Positions 11,983 to 23,160 of a stretch of 64,000 nt of DNA are shown here, in pieces. Made by a program: the position numbers and the translations under genes. Positions within the stretch are counted from its first letter, which is position 1, and each line of letters begins with the position of its first letter. The notes beneath the pieces were generated by a model. It searched no databases and was not told where the DNA came from. It was given only the letters and a program-made list of their open reading frames with translations. Source of the stretch: Tupaia tana (lineage: Eukaryota > Chordata > Mammalia > Scandentia > Tupaiidae); contig JAKSZU010000006.1 of NCBI GenBank assembly GCA_026018925.1, positions 128,727,592 through 128,791,591 of the forward strand. The letters run 5' to 3'.

Positions 11983-12226
11983 TTTTTTAAGAGAGATTTT
12001 TGCTATAGGGCATATATGCTCATTGTAGACACAGAGAGAAAGTGATAAATCATCCCTAGGATGGCCATGCCACAATCCCCTCTCCTCCATTATTCTCTTA
12101 CGACTTTGGGCATGCATACACACACAAGCACCCAGCATGAATTTCAAATCGCTGGGTCTGCGACTTGAACTGTGGTCAACCATGTGCGAATCCAACACCT
12201 CAACTACTATGCCACCTGCTGGCCTT
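11983..12226 (-). mobile_element. Family-A SINE, older copy
   Basis: Minus-strand body with a shortened CT-rich stretch. A weak flanking duplication TCTCC(G/A)GT is visible on both sides (about 11958 and 12227). Confidence 0.82.
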
Positions 12227-12367
12227 CTCCAGTGAGTGATTCTTAGCAATGATGGTACCTCCATCTCATGGGCCTCTACCCTAACTATGTGTGTGGATGG
12301 TCTACCTCCTATCTCAATAACTGTTAGTAAACAATCACAATATGTCTTTTCTATTTTTATTTTGCTT

Positions 12368-12598
12368 AATTACCTATATTTATTAATGAAAGAGAGTATG
12401 TGTACACAAGTGAGAGAGAAAGAGAGAAAGCGTCCTCTCCCCATGGGACCCAGTCATGATGCAGTCCATTTGTCTTCCAATTCACCATCTTGTCTGGATC
12501 CTGGACATATGAGTACAAGCCTGGTGTGAAGCTCTGGTAAGCCATGTGGAATCCAGCTTCCTCTGCACAGTGCATAACTGCTCACCTTGGACCAGCCT
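12368..12598 (-). mobile_element. Family-C SINE, diverged
   Basis: The plus strand starts with TTTATTAATGAAAGAGAG and a GA-rich stretch, then ATGATGCAGTCC and ATCCTGGACATATGAG, and ends CTTGGACCAGCC. This is the reverse of the family-C order. Confidence 0.55.
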
Positions 12599-13081
12599 CT
12601 CATCTTTAAAACACCCACTCTAGACCACTGTCCCCCTATATAGCTTATTAAAAGATATTTTTTAAAAATGAAAGTATGACTTTTCTATAGATATAAAATG
12701 AACAAATGTTAGAGATTTTATTTAGCTTATTACTAATATGAGAATTGGTAAAATATTATGAACTTCAACAGAAGAGTCATGTAGCGAAACCTAAATGAAA
12801 ATGTCAACCCACAAAATTGTGAACAAATAAATCATTTTTAAGTCACTAAGTTTTGGGATGATTTGCTATGCAGTGAATGTTAATTGACAGACCATTTCAC
12901 TAAATTGTACTTTAATTTTTCTAGTTCTTTATACCTTAAAGTTTTTAGTTACTTTATCTATTATCCTTTTATCCAACATCCAACCTATTAAATGCTCTTA
13001 GCTCATCTTTCAAAATATATTCCAAACCTGACCATTTCTTGCTAAATCAGCTTGTTCTAAGACTTACGTGAAAAAAAAATG
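12599..13081. other. Unassigned AT-rich DNA
   Basis: Nothing recognisable is present. It precedes the target site of the young SINE at 13097. Confidence 0.45.
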
Positions 13082-13096
13082 AACATACAAGTTTTT

Positions 13097-13366
13097 TTTT
13101 TTTTTTTTTTTTGGGAGAGGTTTTTCGCTATAGGGCGCGTGCGCTCGCCAGACAGACAGAGAGAGACATAGAGACAGAAAGTGAGAAATCACCCCCCAGG
13201 GGGGATGGTCACGCCGCAATCCCTTCTCCTCCATTCTCCTCTCAGGATCTTGGGCACGCACGCACACGTGCCCGGCGTGAGTTGTAAGCCACCGGGTCCG
13301 AGATGTGAACCGCGGTCGACTACGTGGGAGTCCAGCGACATAGCCATTACGCTAACTGCTGGTTCC
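13097..13366 (-). mobile_element. Young family-A SINE
   Basis: Near-consensus and CpG-rich. It is flanked by a 15-bp duplication AACATACAAGTTTTT at 13082-13096 and 13367-13381. The plus strand reads GGGCGCGTGCGCTCGCC, and the head ends GGGAACCAGCAGTTAGCG on the minus strand. Confidence 0.95.
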
Positions 13367-13503
13367 CAACATACAAGTTTTTATGAACAAGAAGCAGAAA
13401 TATTGTCCTTTTAGCTTTAAGGATACATATTGTTATCAGATTTATAATGCTTGTAATGTCATACCGTAATTGTTTGTCTATTTTTCCTCAAAATACTATG
13501 AGC

Positions 13504-13770
13504 TTTTTTTTTTTTTTTTTTTTTTTTTGAGAGGTTTTTGCCATGGGGCGCATGTGCTCGCCAGACAGACAGAGAGAGACAGAAAGTGAGAAGTCACCCC
13601 CCGGGGGGGTGGCCATGCTGCAATCCCTTCATGTCCATTCTCTTCCCGGGATCTTGGGCATGCACGCACACACACCCAGCGTGAGTTTTAAGCCACCAGG
13701 TCCGGGACTTGAACCGCGGTCGACTATGTGGGAGTCCAGCGACATAGCCATTATGCTAACTGCTGGTCCT
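13504..13770 (-). mobile_element. Young family-A SINE
   Basis: Near-consensus copy with a long poly(A) tail (T run at about 13505-13528) and flanking ATACTATGAGC at 13493-13503 and about 13771-13781. It lies only 130 bp from another young copy in the same orientation. Confidence 0.93.
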
Positions 13771-13964
13771 GATACTATGAGCATTTTGAGGGCAGCAACC
13801 ACACCTTGATCATCCAACTACACCAGACATTATCTTCATATTCACAGTATGATGCTACATACGTGGTACACTTTCAAGAAATCACTATAAATAAATGATG
13901 AAAAATAATCAAATAGCAATTGTAAGTCTTATTAATATTTTATGCATTTTATTTAATTTATTAT

Positions 13965-14172
13965 TATTATTATTAAGGTTTTTTTTTCATGAGAGAGAGA
14001 GAAAGAGTGAGAGATAGATACAAGCACCCTTGACAGGGTCTCTCTTGCTGAGATCCTTTCTCCCAGTCCTCCCCAGCCAATCAGGATGATTGACACACAC
14101 ACATGGGTGGTGTGTACAAGTTGACCTGGGAACCGAACTCAGATCTTCCATATGGCCCCCAGCACTGCAGAG
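13965..14172 (-). mobile_element. Diverged SINE, probably family C
   Basis: A (TTA)n/poly(T) start is followed by GAGAGAGAGAAAGAGTGAGAG, a Pro/Ser-rich body and GGCCCCCAGCACTGCAG. Polarity and layout fit a minus-strand SINE, but the family call is weak. Confidence 0.4.
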
Positions 14173-14234
14173 CATTGCAGATGGACCTACATTGTCTTGA
14201 AATTGAGTTTTCTAAAATTACTTGTGTTATCCTG

Positions 14235-14499
14235 GGACCAATAGATGGTGTAATGGTTATATTGCTGGACTCCCATGTAGTTGACTGCGGTTTGAGTCCC
14301 AGACCTGGTGGCTTGAAGCTCATGCTGAGTGCATGTACCTGCATGCTCAAAATCCTGAGAAGAGACTGAATGAGAAGGGATTGCAGCATTGTCATCCCTC
14401 TGGGTGGGGGGTGATTTCTCATTTTCTGTCTCTCTGCCTCTCTCTGTCTCTCTGGTGAGCACATGTATCCTACAGCAAAAATCTCTAAAAAAAAGGATT
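14235..14499 (+). mobile_element. Family-A SINE
   Basis: GGGACCAATAGATGGTGTAATGG head, B-box-like GGTTTGAGTCCC, TGGGGGGTGATTTCTC and CCTACAGCAAAAATCTC end. A short flanking TTATCCT is present on both sides. Confidence 0.88.
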
Positions 14500-14802
14500 A
14501 TCCTATTCTTTTCAAAGCCTTTATATACCCTGAGGCATAATCTTTCTTCCTTTTGTAGCTTTTTATAGTTTTTGAGTGTGTGTTTCTCTCCTACACAATT
14601 TCTACATTCTTTGAAGGATTCACTTTTTTATTTTCTATGTCACTAAGTAAAGTATTTTACAGCATAGATGTTAAGACATAATTCTTGACGATTACTGAAT
14701 TTAACTCTCTAAATCAAGAACCAACATGGAAAGCTTCACTGAAGGATAAAAATTATTTTCCAAAGACAACATGCTCATGTTAAAAATATAAAAGACACTG
14801 TA

Positions 14803-15076
14803 TGGGACCAGCAGTTAGCGTAATGGCTGTGTCGCTGGACTCCCACGTAGTCGACCGCGGTTCGAGTCCCGGACCCGGTGGCTTAAACTCACGCCGGGCG
14901 CGTGTGCGTGCGTGCCCAAGATCCCGAGAGGAGAATGGAGGAGAAGGGATTGCGGCGTGGCCATCCCCCCTGGGGGGTGATTTCCTGCTTTCTATCTCTC
15001 TGTCTCTCTCTGTCTGTCTGGCGAGCGCATGCGCCCTATAGCAAAAAACCTCTCCAAAAAAAAAAAAAATATATAT
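14803..15076 (+). mobile_element. Young, near-consensus family-A SINE
   Basis: One of the best-preserved copies. The pol III A box TAGCGTAATGG lies at 14816-14826 and the B box GGTTCGAGTCC at 14859-14869. A perfect 17-bp target duplication ATATAAAAGACACTGTA is at 14786-14802 and 15077-15093. It makes a good reference copy for the family. Confidence 0.96.
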
Positions 15077-15525
15077 ATATAAAAGACACTGTAGTCATAT
15101 ATATATGTAATGAAAATAAGCAAGTAAGCAAGCATTCCAACCAACAAAACCCAAAAAGCAAACAAAAATATTTTTTAATTGCAGAAAAATAAACTTATAG
15201 AATACAGGTTTTTAAAACCATGCCAAATACATATCTCGAATAGTGAGTTTTGTCTTCTCATCAGGTCTCTTTACCTTCAGAAATAATATTAAGCGTATAA
15301 AAATTTATTTCATTTATATTAGAATCTGTTGACTCTCGTGGTTTTTGAAATACCTAGTAGGTTCTGCAGATTAGACATATGAATTAGTTTACTCTTTGTA
15401 AGGTGAAATTACCTCTTACTAAGAAAAATATGGGTATAAAAATTCTTAAAAGAAGTCTGGTCATTACATGCTGTATTTTGATGGAAAGAGGATCACCTGA
15501 AGTATATCTTTTTAAGAATAAGTAA

Positions 15526-15719
15526 GTTGGGGCTGTCAGGTGGCACGATGGTTAAGGGAGCTGGACTCCTGCATGGCCAACCATGGTTCAAGTCCTGGAC
15601 CTGACAGCTTACCTTTCTCTTTCTCTTGTTCTCTTTCTCTCTCACTCTGTCCCTCTCTGGTCAAATTAAAATACATAATTAAATAAATAAAGTTAAGTAA
15701 AATAATTCTTAGAAAAAAA
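15526..15719 (+). mobile_element. Family-B short SINE
   Basis: The head GGGGCTGTCAGGTGGCACG and a B-box-like GGTTCAAGTCC lead directly into CTTTCTCTTTCTC and the family-B end TCTGGTCAAATTAAAATACAT, then an A-rich tail. Confidence 0.85.
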
Positions 15720-15779
15720 GGAGTAAGTATATCATCATTAATGGAATGTAATTACTCTAAATTATAAAACTTAAAATTT

Positions 15780-16050
15780 TGGGACCAGCAGGTGGTGTGG
15801 TAGTTAAGATGCTGGATTCTCGCAGGGCCAACCATGGTTTGAGTCCCAGAACTGGTGGCTTGAAAATCATGCTGGATGCATGGTGTGCATTCCCAAATCC
15901 TGAGAGGAGAATGGAGGAGAAGGAGGATGATTTCTCTTTTTCTCTCTCTTTCTCTCTCTGGTGAGAATATGCACCCTATGACAAAAACCAATCAACCAAC
16001 CAACCAATGAAACAACAAAACTCAAAAAAAAAAAATAATAAGATAAAATA
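15780..16050 (+). mobile_element. Family-A SINE with (AATC)n tail
   Basis: GGGACCAGCAGGTGGTGTGG head, ATCCTGAGAGGAGAATGGAG body and CACCCTATGACAAAAACC end. The tail is a short ACCA/AATC repeat rather than pure A. Part of the body before GATGATTTCTC is deleted. Confidence 0.87.
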
Positions 16051-16868
16051 CAAAATACAAAATGTGATCATTTTGATTGTTCTGGAAATATCCTCCAGGT
16101 GTGACTCTGTGAGCTTCTGCCAGCACCACAATGTCTGTAGAAGTGAAATTCCCATTAGACTATCTGTACCTCAGAAGCCTGCAGAGGTTTTCCAAGGACA
16201 ATGCTAACTCTGAGGATTTAAGATAACCATTATCCTAATTCTCAACTCCCAAGTGTACTCTTCGCTATAATTAATGAAAAGACCCGTGCTTTTTTTCAGT
16301 GATAGAGTGCACACTTTCTCTTCCTATACTTCCCCTTTCACAATCTTTTTTTCTCCTTCCTTACAAAGGCATACATCCTAAATTTTATATTGTCCCAGGG
16401 AGTAAAATCCAACCAAGGAACAAAGGAATATGAGACTTATTGGGGTTGAGAAATATAATTCTGATTACTAGGCAAGGAATAAATTCTTCTGCAAGTTGGG
16501 ATGGTTCCAAATTCTTTGATTTCAAAAAAAAATTAAATAAATAAATAAATAAAAGGAGCTCCTACTCAAATTGTTAACTGATTGATCTGTATGAGTCTTG
16601 TCATCTAATCCAAATAGAGTTCAAAGACTTGACATTGCTTTCACAAAAATCCTTCCATTCTCAGCTCCTTCTGTATGAACAAATCTTTCAGTGCCTACTT
16701 TAATAAAAATAAAAAATTGGAATGAGATTGATCTTGAACCCCATCTTATTCTAGCTATAAGAAATTTTCATTCATAGACACATGAACTAAAGTACCACCT
16801 ATCTGAATAAAAGAAGCTTTCTAGTAACCTTGAAATTTTTAGGCTTAAAAATGACCTTATTTGTAATA
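16051..16868. other. Unassigned DNA
   Basis: No gene or repeat is supported. It contains a short (AAAT)n stretch near 16530-16552. Confidence 0.45.
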
Positions 16869-16995
16869 TATGAGAAGTTTTCAAAAGTTGATGGAAAACA
16901 GAATTAAAGGGCAAGTTTATTTTGATGAAAAACATTTTTGAAATCTATGCATAGCTTTTTCACAACATGCATTTTTCTGTGAACTTTTGTAAAAA
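16869..16995. mobile_element. MITE-like inverted-repeat element, copy 2
   Basis: The ends are complementary (TTTTCAAAAGTTGATGGAAAA and TTTTTCTGTGAACTTTTGTAAA). The interior contains AAGTTTATTTTGATGAAAAA and ATCTATGCATAGC, shared with the copies at 22.2, 40.9 and 45.2 kb. Confidence 0.6.
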
Positions 16996-17232
16996 AATGT
17001 TTATTCATTTATTTCTTCTGTGAGTGAGAAAGTCAGAAAGAGAGACAAATACACAGAATACTCCCAACAAGGTCTTAATATCACTACACCATCTGCTTTA
17101 GCCAGCCCCAGAACGTGGGCATGTATGTGCTTGGCCCACTCAGGGAGGTCACCAGACACAAACTCAAAACCTTCCCATGTGGTCATTCTCAAAGAGTGTC
17201 CCATTTTACTGCTTTACTACCATGTAGTCCCC
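16996..17232 (-). mobile_element. Family-C SINE, minus strand
   Basis: TTTATTCATTTATTTCTTCTG and TGAGTGAGAAAG reverse the family-C 3' end. CCCAACAAGGTCTTAATATC reverses the ATCAGGACCTTGTTGGG motif. It abuts a MITE-like element. Confidence 0.65.
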
Positions 17233-18613
17233 TTTCTCTAAACTTTTTGTAGATCCCCCTTTGCATATAATTTTAATTGCATACTATTAAAAACAACAAT
17301 GGTTCAATTAAAAAAACCAGCTTTATGATCAGAAGGAATAAACTTAAATTCATATACATATATAATAGGATAGTAAATAAATACATTTTAGCTTAACATA
17401 TATTAAAAAGAATAAAATTTGGTGGGAGATGGAGATAAATATCAAGAACGATTTTTGAGAATAAGAGGAACAATGTAGCACTTTGGACCGTTAAAGAACA
17501 TTTTTTTCATGTATTTATAAAATAGATAATGGGTATCAAATTGCTATGAAATAATTCAGAGGATGAAAAAGAATCAGTTGTGTGGACGCAATGAATATTT
17601 TAGGCCCACAATGAAAAATGGAGAGTTTCTTATACATTTTATTCAACTTTGTTTCCTCATGCTGGCAAAGGGGCTGGTGGAAATTGTAAAGGATGTTTAA
17701 AAACTTCTCTTCACAAGCATCATCTGTTTCCTACTGCTCAGGTCTGGTCTGTCTGCCAATGCTGGACAACTGTGTCAGAAAACACTATGGCAACCTGTGC
17801 TCACGCTGCCTTCTTCCACCTGGAGCTCAAGAACCATGCTCTCGTTCAAGCATTCTTACTGATTTTCTATTTCTTGGATTTTTTTTTTTTTCTCAGTAGC
17901 ATCATTTGTAGTGTCATGTGAAGCTAAAACTAAATGCCTTCCTTTAATTGCTTGATGAAGAAGTGGAAATGGAATAAATGCAAATGAACTAGTCAATGAC
18001 AGAAGAAGTACATGAGCAAAAATGAGAACCTTCTTAGGACTCATTAAAAAATTATGTTCTCATAACTCAGCTTTAATATGGTTTGTGCAACTTACATAAA
18101 CTACCTCAGGTTTATGTAGATCCAGCAGCTTTTTGTCGCATGGTTTCTATCATGTCCCACTCTGTTGTAGAGACTGCATTTCAGGAAAGACTGTCATGCA
18201 TCTCTGATATTGTTTTCTAAAATTAATTCAGTTGGGAGAGGGGATGGAGGTTGCATTTACAATATAAATTTGAACTCTTTTTTTAACTAGGAAAAAATCC
18301 AAAGATTTGTTTAAGAAATGACAACAGAAATCACGTATGAGTTGGGAGAAAAAAAATCACTAATTTATATTTTATCATATGGAGGTTGTTTGAAACCCTG
18401 ATTTACTGAAATTTGTATACTCTGCTTGGCAGAGAACTATGTACATTGTTATAGCAAATGTTTTTACTTGCTACCAAAATATCAATGTTGATTTGTAAAA
18501 TAATTTTTTAAAATATTTCTTTAAATTATAGTATGTGCAGTATTTATAGAAATAAGATGAAAAGAAATGAGTCTCAGTCTCATCATAATCATGAACATCA
18601 AGATTAATTTAAT
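17233..18613. other. Unassigned DNA, 1.4 kb
   Basis: Mostly AT-rich. The GC-richer part at 17650-17840 has a 90-codon frame with no family resemblance. I cannot distinguish a decayed pseudogene from chance. Confidence 0.4.
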
Positions 18614-18868
18614 TGGGACCAGCAGATGGCATGATGCTTACAATGCTTAACTCACACATAGTTGACCATGGTTTGAGTCCTGAACCCAGCAGCTTACAAC
18701 TTATGCCAGGTGCATGCATGTGTGTGCCCAACATCCCACAAGGAGAACAGAGTAGAAGGGATTGCGGCGTGGCCATATTCCATGGTGGGGGTGGTGATTT
18801 CTCTCCTTTTTTCTCTCTCTCTCCAGCGAGTGCATGTGCCCTACAGCAAAATCTCTCTTAAAAAAGAC
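18614..18868 (+). mobile_element. Family-A SINE
   Basis: GGGACCAGCAGATGGCATGATG head, B-box-like GGTTTGAGTCC, GGATTGCGGCGTGGCC and CCTACAGCAAAATCTCTC end. TATTTAATT-like flanks are found on both sides. Confidence 0.88.
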
Positions 18869-19368
18869 TTATTTAATTACATAAAATTTTAATTTTACTT
18901 TTTAGAACTATTGTTTTAGAAAATAAAGTATTGATAGGACCACTAGTATTAGCTAATTTTCTTTGTAAAACAGTGGTATACAGAATGATATATAAACATT
19001 AATGGATAGTTAATTTTATAAGTAAATAAATAATACTTTAAAATTTATTAATTGAAAAACTACTCCTTATGTGACAATTATAGACAAATTTGTAATCTTT
19101 GTAAATGTAAAGAAGGACAAGGACTTAAATCAATTATCTTTTGATATAAGAGAAAAGGAAAAATTGGCCCGTGTACTCTATATATTCAAAGCAAAGCTAT
19201 TAGCTTTCATCAGTGGGAGATTCTATTTCACATATCCCACTGAGATCAAAGACATTTGCAGCTCTTAGTTATTTCTGTCAAAAATGGCTTGTGAGATGAT
19301 TTTCAATAGAATGGTGGTAGTTTCCAAACTTAGGAGTTTTGGAAAATTATGAGTGAGTGTCATTTATT
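18869..19368. other. Unassigned AT-rich DNA
   Basis: Nothing is recognised. The 65-codon frame at 19071-19268 has no domain or family resemblance. Confidence 0.45.
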
Positions 19369-19380
19369 TTCAATATTCTT

Positions 19381-19660
19381 TCTGTTTGGTTGTCTTAAAA
19401 GGTTTTTGCTACAGGGTGAGTGCGCTTGCTAAAGAGAGTTGGAGAGACAATGTGGGGGGTGTGAGAAATCTCCCCCACCCCCAAGGGGCATGACCATGTC
19501 ACAATCCTTTTCCATTCTGCTCCAGGATTTGGGACACACAGGCACATGCACCTGGCATGATTTTGAAGCCTCTGGGTCTGAGACTCAAACCAAACTGGGA
19601 CTCAAACCAAGGTTGGCCATGTGGGAGTTCAGCACCTTTAACCTCCACGTCACTTACTAT
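19381..19660 (-). mobile_element. Family-A SINE with duplicated B-box region
   Basis: Flanked by TCAATATTCTT at about 19369-19380 and 19661-19671. The B-box region is partly duplicated: GAGACTCAAACCAA is followed at once by GGGACTCAAACCAAG on the plus strand (19579-19613). Confidence 0.85.
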
Positions 19661-19921
19661 CAATATTCTTAAAATTCCTTTTGTAATGTTTCTCCTCAAG
19701 CTAAACAGGGTAATTGTCATTTCTCAATCTTCTCTTTCTTCTGTGCAATTGATTTTTGGTTAAATGTTGAGGCATATAATCTAAATATTTAAATTTCATC
19801 AAGATGTCTTAACTGACTTTCTAGAGAAAAATGTTTTAGCCTGAGGGCAATAGATGCCTTTGGTTAGCCCACAAAACTGTAATGGTCTTGATCAATTTTC
19901 TGATACCAAGGTCAATAGCTT

Positions 19922-20270
19922 TTTTTTTTTTTTTTTGTTAAAGATGTTTTTGCCATAGGGTGCATATGCTTTCTGGGGAGAGAGAGAGGGAGGGAGAGGG
20001 AGAGGGAGAAGGAGAGAGAGAGGGAGAGGGAGAGGGAGGGAGAGAGTGAAAGAGAGAGAGAGAGAGAGAAAGAAAAAGAGAGAAAGTGAGAAATCACCCT
20101 CAGGGGAGATGGCCATGTTGCAATCCTTTCTTCTCCATTCTCTTTCTGGGATTCTGGGCATACACACACATGTGCTTGACATGATTTTTCAAGCCACTGG
20201 GTCTGAGACTCGAACCTCAGTCAGCCATGGGAGAGTCCAGTAACATAACCGCTACGGCATCTGCTGGCAC
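19922..20270 (-). mobile_element. Family-A SINE with large (GGGAGA)n expansion
   Basis: The pyrimidine stretch has expanded to over 110 bp (plus-strand GGGAGA/GA units, 19975-20087), making this copy about 350 bp. Flanks GTCAA(T/C)A(G/A)CTT support one insertion. Confidence 0.85.
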
Positions 20271-20344
20271 CGTCAACAACTTTAATTAAATATTACAATC
20301 CAAAATATTTTGAAACCCACTGATCTAAGTTGTTAGTTTTTGTG

Positions 20345-21165
20345 TTTCTTCTTTTTAATCAGCTTTACTAAGCTGTAATGTACATGTACTAAAATGTACC
20401 TATTTTCAGGGAATAGTTCAATGAGTTTTGACAATTTTGTATAGTCATATAACATCAAATTATGATAGTGAATGAACATCACCTCAAAAATGTTCTTTCA
20501 TGTTCTTTTGTAGTCCATCTTCTTCCATGTTTTCTATCTTTTTCTGTCTCTGGTCCTTGATGATCAGTGATCTGCTTTCCCACAGGATGATACTGCCTTT
20601 TCTTCCCTCCCTCACTCCCTTCCTTTTAATATCCAGTAGGTGAGAGAGAGGCAGAGAAAGAGAGAAAAGGAAAAAGTGCCCTTCAATGGGGCACAGTCTC
20701 ACCACAGTTCTTTTTCCTCCATTTCTCCATCCCATCAGGATTTGGGGCACACACGCCCAGCATATTTTTCAAGCTACGGGACTGGGATTTGAACAGTGGT
20801 CAGCTCTGTGGCATCTGACTCTGTTAACCACCAGGTCATGGGGCCAACCCGGTTTTGCCTCTTTTAGATTGTTACATAAACAGAACCTTATTGGCTATAT
20901 TCTTTAGCATCTGGTATCTTTCACTTACCATAATGTTTTGGAGATCTAACTATACTATTGCACGTGCACGTGGTTTGATCCCATTTATTGATGAGTAGTA
21001 TTCTATTATATGGATACTTAACTCCTGATGACTTTTGGGTTTTGCCTATTTGTAACTATTATAAATGTAGTTGCCCTTGCTGTTCACATACAGGTCTATG
21101 CATGGACAGGTTTTCATTTTCCTTAAATGGAATTGCTGACTTGCATAGGAAGTATATATTTAACT
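20345..21165 (-). mobile_element. Ancient L1M 3' region, split by a SINE
   Basis: Segments such as GTATAGTCATATAACATCAA, CACTTACCATAATGTTTTGGAG, TGATGAGTAGTATTCTATTA and ATGGATACTTAACTCCTGATG follow, in order, the conserved 3' portion of old mammalian L1M elements, read on the plus strand as the reverse complement. A family-D SINE at 20602-20852 interrupts it. This L1 predates the lineage-specific elements elsewhere in the window. Confidence 0.75.
20602..20852 (-). mobile_element. Family-D SINE inside L1M
   Basis: The plus strand shows a GA-rich stretch, GGGGCACAGTCTCACCACAG, CATCCCATCAGGATTTGGGG, then GGGGCCAACC as the reversed head. TGCC(T)TTTTC-like flanks are on both sides. Confidence 0.65.
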
Positions 21166-21204
21166 CTTATATAAAAAAAATCAAATAGTTTTTCTGTGTC
21201 TTTA

Positions 21205-21449
21205 TTTTTTATTTTTTAAAATTTATTTATTTTTGTCATGGGGTGCATGTGCTCACTGGAGAGACAGAGAGAGGGAAAGTGAAAAATCATCCTTGGGGAG
21301 ATGGCCACACCTCTACTCTCCTCTTGGGATTTTGGTCATGTATGCACACATACCTGGTGTGATTTTCAAGTAGTTGAGTCCAGGATTTGAACTAGAGTTG
21401 GCCAAATGGAAGTCTAGCACCTTAACCAACATCTCACCTACTGGCCCCT
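21205..21449 (-). mobile_element. Family-A SINE, older copy
   Basis: TTTTTGTCATGGGGTGCATG, GGGGAGATGGCCACACC, CTCCTCTTGGGATTTTGG and CTACTGGCCCC run in reverse family-A order with many substitutions. Confidence 0.8.
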
Positions 21450-22179
21450 GTTTTCTTCTAATTTTTTTTTTTTTTTAATTTTTACAGAGTATCTTAGAGT
21501 AAGAGAATCTCTTTTAAAGAGAACGTGTGGTAGAGAAATTTTTGAAAATGAGAATCTTTATGTCAGCATTTCTAGTGGGAAATGTCCTCTAATAGGTCAA
21601 GTCTGAAACAACCACAAATGTGGACAACAGGGAAGAAACCTGCTGTCCTACCAAGACAGGCTGCCAACAGAATTTTGAAGGGTTGCCAACATGCCTGTAA
21701 GGAGACAGAATTAATGAGATCCCTTGTATGCAAAATAACCATTTTAAGACTACCTAGAAAGAAATATAAGCAAAGCAGTTAGGTAAAATTTGCTTAGAAA
21801 TATAAAAACGTTGGAAGAAATAGAGATTTTATTAAAGAAATATAATTTTATTACAAAATGTAGTCTTTGTTTCTATAGCCAAACAATATTTATGCCTTAA
21901 TCCAAAGTTTGGAAAAATTACTTGAAGAAGACATCAAGTAAAGGATATTTGTAATGAAATAATTATCTACTTTAGTTGTTTTCTAAAATATTTCTAGAGC
22001 CTATTAGATGTTGAAAGGAGACTTCTATCACGAAGTGTATTCTCTGAGGAGCTGTTGTTTTTTATATTTGAAAAAAATGAGTTTTTTGACTAATAATTCT
22101 TTAACTTAAATCACCTTCGACTACTCGAAGTGTTTTAAAAAGTAATCAAGATGAGGCATATGTACTGGGACTTCGGGTT
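21450..22179. other. Unassigned DNA
   Basis: AT-rich. The 66-codon frame at 21582-21782 has no recognisable relatives. Confidence 0.45.
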
Positions 22180-22283
22180 TCCCAAAACTTCATGGAAAAT
22201 ATGTATTATGAAAAGAACTATGCATGGTTTTAAATTTTTTGCTGCACCAAAATAAACTCTTTATTTAATTCCATTTTCCTACA
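22180..22283. mobile_element. MITE-like inverted-repeat element, copy 3
   Basis: Left end AAAACTTCATGGAAAATATG, centre GCACCAAAATAAACTCTTTA, right end AATTCCATTTTCCTAC. It has the same layout as the copy at 45.2 kb. Confidence 0.6.
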
Positions 22284-22911
22284 TACTTATATTTTTGGAT
22301 CCTTGAAGTAGCAAAGAGTAGTGGAACTCTTCAATCCATAGTGTAATTATTTCTCCATGTAATGTCTCTTCTCCTTATTCCCTGAGCTATGTTTCTTACT
22401 AAATAGTGCTAATGACAGGCTAAGCAGGCCATAGAGAAACACTCATGAGCTCAGCTACATTTATGAGTTTTTCCCTGGTGAATTTGCCCCCAACTTTATT
22501 TTATGACAACCCCAAGTATCTTTATTTTGTGTCTCATAAATAGATTGAGGGTGGCCAATGGCCATTGCCAGCAGGAAGAGGAAGTGGTTTGGCCTCTGTC
22601 AAGCACTGCTGCGGTCCATGTCCACACAGGTCCTCTTCTTCCTAAGAACATCTGGAGGGCCGTGTTGAGGCCCTCTGGTTCTCTGCTGGCATGTGCGCCC
22701 TGCGATAAAATTGTGGACCATGGCTTTTTGTGTTAGAATGAGATCTTCTGCCCTAAGACTCTCTTCCACCTTCTTCATCTACTTAACACACTGCAGACTC
22801 ATCTCGTGCATTACTGTATGTGATTATTGCTCATGAGTACATTATGTAAAAAAAAAAAAAAAAACAAACAAAACACACACAATGGAAAGGTATACATATA
22901 CATAAAACTAT
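22284..22911. other. Unassigned DNA with A tract
   Basis: A GC-richer patch at 22540-22740 encodes no recognised protein. An A tract with ACAAAC repeats lies at 22849-22880. Confidence 0.4.
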
Positions 22912-23160
22912 TTTTTTAAAAAGTTTTTGCCATAGGGCATGTGTGCTCACCAGAGAGAGACAATGAGAGGGAAAGCGAGAAAATACCCTCCAGAGAGGAT
23001 GGTCACACCACAATCCCTTCTCCTCCATTCTCTTGCTAGGATTTTTGGCGCACACACATGTGCACCTGGCATGATTTTCAAGCTGCCAGGTCCAGGACTT
23101 GAACTGTGGTTGGCCATGTGGGAGTCCAGCACCTTAACCACCGTATCACCTGTTGGCCCT
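22912..23160 (-). mobile_element. Family-A SINE
   Basis: Minus-strand copy (GTTTTTGCCATAGGGCATGTG, CTCCTCCATTCTC, CACCTGTTGGCCC) with ATAAAAC-type flanks at about 22901 and 23163. Confidence 0.87.

Noticed and set aside
14803-14880. SINE heads with A and B boxes as tRNA genes
   Set aside because: They do not fold as complete tRNAs, are followed by SINE bodies and tails, and recur dozens of times with TSDs.
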